The notes beneath the pieces were generated by a model. That model was given only the letters and a program-made list of their open reading frames with translations, was not told the DNA's origin and did not search any database. From contig JBGPND010000221.1 of the NCBI GenBank assembly GCA_041487355.1, positions 1 to 8,315 on the forward strand: a stretch of 8,315 nucleotides of DNA, written 5' to 3'. How positions within the stretch are numbered: the first letter of the stretch is position 1; each line of letters starts with the position of its first letter. This document shows positions 5,514-8,315 of the stretch, piece after piece. The position numbers and the translations under genes were made by a program. This DNA is from JAMXLO01 sp041487355. GTDB taxonomy: Bacteria; Pseudomonadota; Alphaproteobacteria; Acetobacterales; Acetobacteraceae.

Positions 5514-6898
5514 AGCTGTCGTTCCATGGCGCGACCCGCACCGTCACCGGCTCCTGTCACATGGTCGAGTGCGCGGGCCGACGCATTCTGATCGATTGCG
5601 GACTGCTCCAAGGCGGCCGCGAACTGGACGAGGAGAACGCGGAGCCTTTCGGCTTCGATCCCGCGGCAGTCGACTTTGTCCTACTCACCCATGCGCATCT
5701 AGACCACTGCGGGCGCCTGCCTCTGCTGATCAAGCGCGGATTCCACGGCGAGGTGATCGCAACTGCCGCCACCCGCGAGCTGACCAGGCTCGTGCTCCTC
5801 GATGCGGCTCATCTACAGGAGGAGGAGGTACGGCGGCACACGCGGCACATGCACCGACGCGGCGGGAAGGACACGCGATCGCCGCTCTATACACTGATCG
5901 AGGCGCTGAACGCACTGGACCGATTTGGCCGGGTTGCCCGATACGGAACGGCAATCGAGCTCGTCCCGCAGGTGCGGGCTACCTTCTACGATGCCGGCCA
6001 TATCCTCGGCTCAGCGAGCATTCTGCTGGACGTGCAGGAGAACGGTCAGCACCGCACAGTGCTCTTCTCCGGGGATCTCGGCAGCACCGGACGGCCGCTT
6101 CTGCGTCCGCCAATGCCTCCTGCCGAGGCCGACATCGTCGTCATGGAATCGACCTACGGCGACCGGCAGCACCGACCATATTCCGAATCCGCCATCGAGT
6201 TGTGCACGGCCATTACCGATACGTTCGGGCGGGGTGGCAACGTCGTCATCCCAACGTTTGCCCTCGAGAGGGCGCAGGAGATCCTGTATGCCCTGCGCGA
6301 GGACGTTGAAGAAAAACGCTTGCCGCGGTCACTCCAGGTTTTTCTCGACTCTCCGATGGCAATTTCCGCCACCGAGATCTTTGAACGTTATCCCGACTCC
6401 TTCGGCCCCGAAGTGACGAGGTTGTTCGCAGAAAGACGTGATCCGTTCCGACTTCCCGGCCTGCAGTTCGTACGAGAGGTAGCCGACTCGATCGCGATCA
6501 ACCGGATTGCTGGCGGCGCCGTGATCATGGCTGGATCCGGCATGTGCACGGGAGGCAGGGTTCGCCATCATCTGCAGCACAATCTATGGCGGCCGGAGTC
6601 GAGCATCATCTTTGTTGGATATGCCGCCACGGGGACCCTTGCGCGCCGGATCATCGACGGCGCAACCGAAGTGAGGTTGTGGGGCGAGGAGGTGCCGATA
6701 CGGGCTGCAGTGCATACGATCAATGGCTTTTCGGCTCACGCGGACCAGCAGGAACTGGTCTCCTGGCATAAGCAGATCGCGGGGTGCGAGATGACATTCC
6801 TGGTGCATGGCGAGGAGCCTGCAATGCGGCAGCTCGCCAACCAGCTCCACGACACGCAAATCGAAATGCCCCGGCTGCATGAGAGCTTCGATCTATGA
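5510..6898 (+). CDS. Metallo-beta-lactamase/beta-CASP RNA-processing nuclease
   Basis: This 462-residue cytoplasmic protein has the full layout of bacterial beta-CASP ribonucleases related to Thermus TTHA0252 and the eukaryotic/archaeal CPSF-73 group. The metallo-beta-lactamase metal ligands are present: HAHLDH at 61-66, H164 in DAGHILGSA, and D189 in SGDLG. The beta-CASP motifs are present too: motif A E213 (ESTYGD), motif B H410 (GFSAHAD), motif C H433 (LVHGE). The inserted beta-CASP domain spans about 225-345 (PTFALERAQEILY at 248-260), followed by AGSGMCTGGRVRHHL at 341-355 and a C-terminal RNA-specificity segment. It is therefore predicted to be a two-zinc hydrolase acting on RNA (endo- and/or 5' exonuclease). 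DNA repair nucleases of the same superfamily are a less likely alternative. It overlaps the LOG gene by 4 bp (ATGA) and converges on the ATP synthase gamma gene with a 57-bp gap. It lacks the KH-containing C-terminal extension of RNase J and is unlikely to be the main RNase J. Confidence 0.93.
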   Translation: MKLSFHGATRTVTGSCHMVECAGRRILIDCGLLQGGRELDEENAEPFGFDPAAVDFVLLTHAHLDHCGRLPLLIKRGFHGEVIATAATRELTRLVLLDAAHLQEEEVRRHTRHMHRRGGKDTRSPLYTLIEALNALDRFGRVARYGTAIELVPQVRATFYDAGHILGSASILLDVQENGQHRTVLFSGDLGSTGRPLLRPPMPPAEADIVVMESTYGDRQHRPYSESAIELCTAITDTFGRGGNVVIPTFALERAQEILYALREDVEEKRLPRSLQVFLDSPMAISATEIFERYPDSFGPEVTRLFAERRDPFRLPGLQFVREVADSIAINRIAGGAVIMAGSGMCTGGRVRHHLQHNLWRPESSIIFVGYAATGTLARRIIDGATEVRLWGEEVPIRAAVHTINGFSAHADQQELVSWHKQIAGCEMTFLVHGEEPAMRQLANQLHDTQIEMPRLHESFDL

Positions 6899-6926
6899 TC
6901 GCCGCACGTGGTTCCAACGAGAAGCG

Positions 6927-6951
6927 CGGACCGAACGCGTACGGAGGTCCG
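6927..6951. terminator. Weak candidate hairpin between convergent genes
   Basis: CGGACC at 6927-6932 pairs with GGTCCG at 6946-6951 to give a perfect 6-bp GC-rich stem with a 13-base loop. It sits in the 57-bp space between the ends of two convergent genes, where a bidirectional terminator is expected. There is no T-run on either side and the loop is large, so intrinsic termination is doubtful. Confidence 0.3.
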
Positions 6952-6955
6952 TAGG

Positions 6956-7798
6956 TCAAATGAGGCGTGAGGCACCAGCCAACTCGACAACCTCCGCCGT
7001 GATCTCCTCCTGGCGCACCTGACGCTCTCGGGCCTGCAACTCCTCCAACATCCGCTCGATATTGGTCTTCGCGGCGGCCATGCTGGCGACGCGCGCCTCA
7101 TTCTCCGCCACGAATGCCTCCGTCGCCGCCTCACAGAGCTGCGCGTAGACATATTCCTCGGCCAGGCGCTCCAACAGAACTGCGGGCGGCAGCGTGGTCA
7201 GCGGCGTATCGGCGAGCGGCACATCGGCAAAGACCTGGCGGTCCAGCGGCAGCAGCGATCGCGTTCGCGGGACGAGCCCAGAGCCAAGAACCCAGGTGGG
7301 AAATACCAGATCGACCCGGGTCAGGTGAGCCCCTGGCAGCCGCTCGTAGAGTGCCTCACAGATCCGCGCAGCGACAGCGGCGGCGCCGTCGCTATGCAAT
7401 GCCATCCCTGTCCGCCAGGCGATGCGCACGCGCTGTTCGTCGGCCAGCATGGCGCCGCGGGTACCGATGAGGAACACGTCGGCATGGGACAGCAGCGGCC
7501 GGGCCGCTTCCAGCATGCGGTCGGAAAAGGCTCCGGCGAAGCCTTGCTCCGCGGTAAACAGAACCAGGCCTGTGCCGACCGGTCGTACGCCGCTGGTGAT
7601 GACATGATCCTCCGGCAGCAGGCGCAGTGCCTGCGCGATCGCCTGCGCAATTACCCCCGCATAGGCACGAATTCCCGGAAGCAGGCCGCGGCTCTGCTGT
7701 GCGCGCGCCGCAGCAATGGCCCGCATGGCGCCAATCATGGATCTGAGCTGATCCACACCGCGGATGTGCTCAGAAATGTCCGACAGACGCCCGGTCAT
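6956..7798 (-). CDS. atpG: F1Fo ATP synthase gamma subunit, probably of the alternate N-ATPase type
   Basis: This 280-residue protein is the central rotor shaft of F1, running inside the alpha3beta3 ring and contacting the c-ring. The N-terminal helix carries the family pattern (HIRGVDQLRSMIGAMRAIAA at 11-30, where standard gammas have an I-x-NT-x-KIT-x-AM-x-MVA pattern). FTAEQGFAGAFSD at 81-93 corresponds to the usual TSDRGLCGGFN segment. The C-terminal helix has ENEARVASMAAAKTNIERML (232-251) and RQEEITAEVVELAGASRL, matching canonical ES-EARM-AM and RQ-x-x-IT-x-E-x-x-E-x-x-x-GA. Both coiled-coil termini are intact, but the sequence is divergent. Its start overlaps the alpha stop by 4 bp (ATGA). 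No beta or epsilon gene follows; the next gene is convergent. Ending on gamma is the order of N-ATPase operons (beta, epsilon, Q, R, a, c, b, alpha, gamma), not of housekeeping atp operons (alpha-gamma-beta-epsilon). Confidence 0.88.
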   Translation of the reverse strand: MTGRLSDISEHIRGVDQLRSMIGAMRAIAAARAQQSRGLLPGIRAYAGVIAQAIAQALRLLPEDHVITSGVRPVGTGLVLFTAEQGFAGAFSDRMLEAARPLLSHADVFLIGTRGAMLADEQRVRIAWRTGMALHSDGAAAVAARICEALYERLPGAHLTRVDLVFPTWVLGSGLVPRTRSLLPLDRQVFADVPLADTPLTTLPPAVLLERLAEEYVYAQLCEAATEAFVAENEARVASMAAAKTNIERMLEELQARERQVRQEEITAEVVELAGASRLI

Positions 7799-8315
7799 GG
7801 GGTGGCCGATCCCGCATACTGCGCGGCAAATTCGGAAAATGCCTGCTTCAGTTTTGCCCGGTCGACCGTGTCCATGTGGCGGGTCTGCTCGACCGTTTGC
7901 ACGAAATCGGCGGCTTTCTCATCGAGCCAACCGGGAAGCGCCTGCCGAAGCAGCGCGACCGCCTCCGCCGGAATCGCATCAAGCAACCCTTCCCGCAGCG
8001 CGAAGGCCAGCGCAACCTCGTCCACGAGCCTGAGCGGCGCGAAGCGCGGCTGAATGAGCAAGGCCCGCGCCCGCGCGCCACGGGCCATCTGCGCTTTCAC
8101 CCGTGCATCCGACAGACCGCCGAAGCGGGTGAACATCTCGAGTTCCAGGAATTGCGCGTAGTCGAGCCGCAGCGTGCCGGTCAGCTCGCGCAGCGCCGGT
8201 GCCTGCGTCTTGCCGCCAACTCGACTCACACTGGTACCGACATCGATCGCCGGCATGTGCCCCTCATGAAACAGCTTGGCGTCGAGCACGAGCTGCCCGT
8301 CGGTGATCGAGATCA
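7795..8315 (-). CDS. atpA: F1Fo ATP synthase alpha subunit, C-terminal part (5' end outside window), probably N-ATPase type
   Basis: The last 172 codons are in view and the frame stays open to the right edge. The visible sequence begins ISITDGQLVLDAKLF, then PAIDVGTSVSRVGGKTQ, the conserved end of the alpha nucleotide-binding domain; the SVSRVGG arginine is the position that in canonical alpha reaches into the beta catalytic site. The helical C-terminal domain follows (LRLDYAQFLELEMFTRFG, then a helix bundle ending AQYAGSATP). Canonical alphas continue with a Q-rich LKQPQYSPL-type motif; here the equivalent is LLIQPRFAPL, a diverged version. The last residues are short and lack the usual FHATH-like ending of housekeeping alphas. 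The gene overlaps gamma by 4 bp. The Walker A part, and the genes that would settle the operon type (beta, c, Q, R), lie beyond the right edge. Confidence 0.9.
   Translation of the reverse strand, partial: ISITDGQLVLDAKLFHEGHMPAIDVGTSVSRVGGKTQAPALRELTGTLRLDYAQFLELEMFTRFGGLSDARVKAQMARGARARALLIQPRFAPLRLVDEVALAFALREGLLDAIPAEAVALLRQALPGWLDEKAADFVQTVEQTRHMDTVDRAKLKQAFSEFAAQYAGSATP

Noticed and set aside
5488..6309. Plus-strand 273-codon frame inside the beta-CASP ribonuclease gene.
   Set aside because: It is an out-of-frame shadow of a gene whose own frame carries all metal-binding motifs; its translation is Arg/Pro/Ser-rich without motifs.

Overview
The window is GC-rich, densely packed bacterial DNA. 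The likely source is a proteobacterium, probably an alphaproteobacterium. This rests on gene content (a MacA/MacB-type export system, an exported FMN nitroreductase-like protein, and an ATP synthase operon ending alpha-gamma) and on an FNR/FixK-type dyad in the only sizeable intergenic space. No rRNA, tRNA, CRISPR array, insertion sequence or phage gene is visible. The taxonomic call is an inference from gene style, not from a marker gene.

Layout. Positions 1-4185 hold a tightly packed minus-strand operon, read right to left: an exported SagB/nitroreductase-type oxidoreductase (4185-3514), a MacA-like membrane fusion protein (3509-2232), a MacB-like ABC transporter with ATPase and permease in one chain (2214-115), and the start of a second, stand-alone MacB-type permease (111 to beyond the left edge). 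Gaps are 4, 17 and 3 bp. Positions 4186-4463 form a divergent regulatory region with an FNR/FixK-like site, TTGAC-N4-ATCAA. Positions 4464-6898 hold a plus-strand pair overlapping by 4 bp: a long-form LOG-family nucleotide phosphoribohydrolase-like protein and a metallo-beta-lactamase/beta-CASP ribonuclease. Positions 6956-8315 hold, on the minus strand, the end of an ATP synthase operon: the alpha subunit C-terminus (5' end outside the window) overlapping gamma by 4 bp. No beta subunit follows gamma; the convergent ribonuclease gene lies there instead. This order fits the alternate 'N-ATPase' type of F1Fo operon better than a housekeeping atp operon.

Working together. The left operon looks like a tripartite efflux or secretion machine whose outer-membrane partner is not in view, joined to a periplasmic redox enzyme; its substrate cannot be read from sequence. 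The FNR/FixK-like site lies at a spacing suited to activating this operon, with a weak -10 element 31 bp away. The LOG/beta-CASP pair suggests nucleotide and RNA turnover. With an auxiliary ATPase next door, the region resembles an accessory stress or low-oxygen island. That functional grouping is inference; the individual family assignments are strong.
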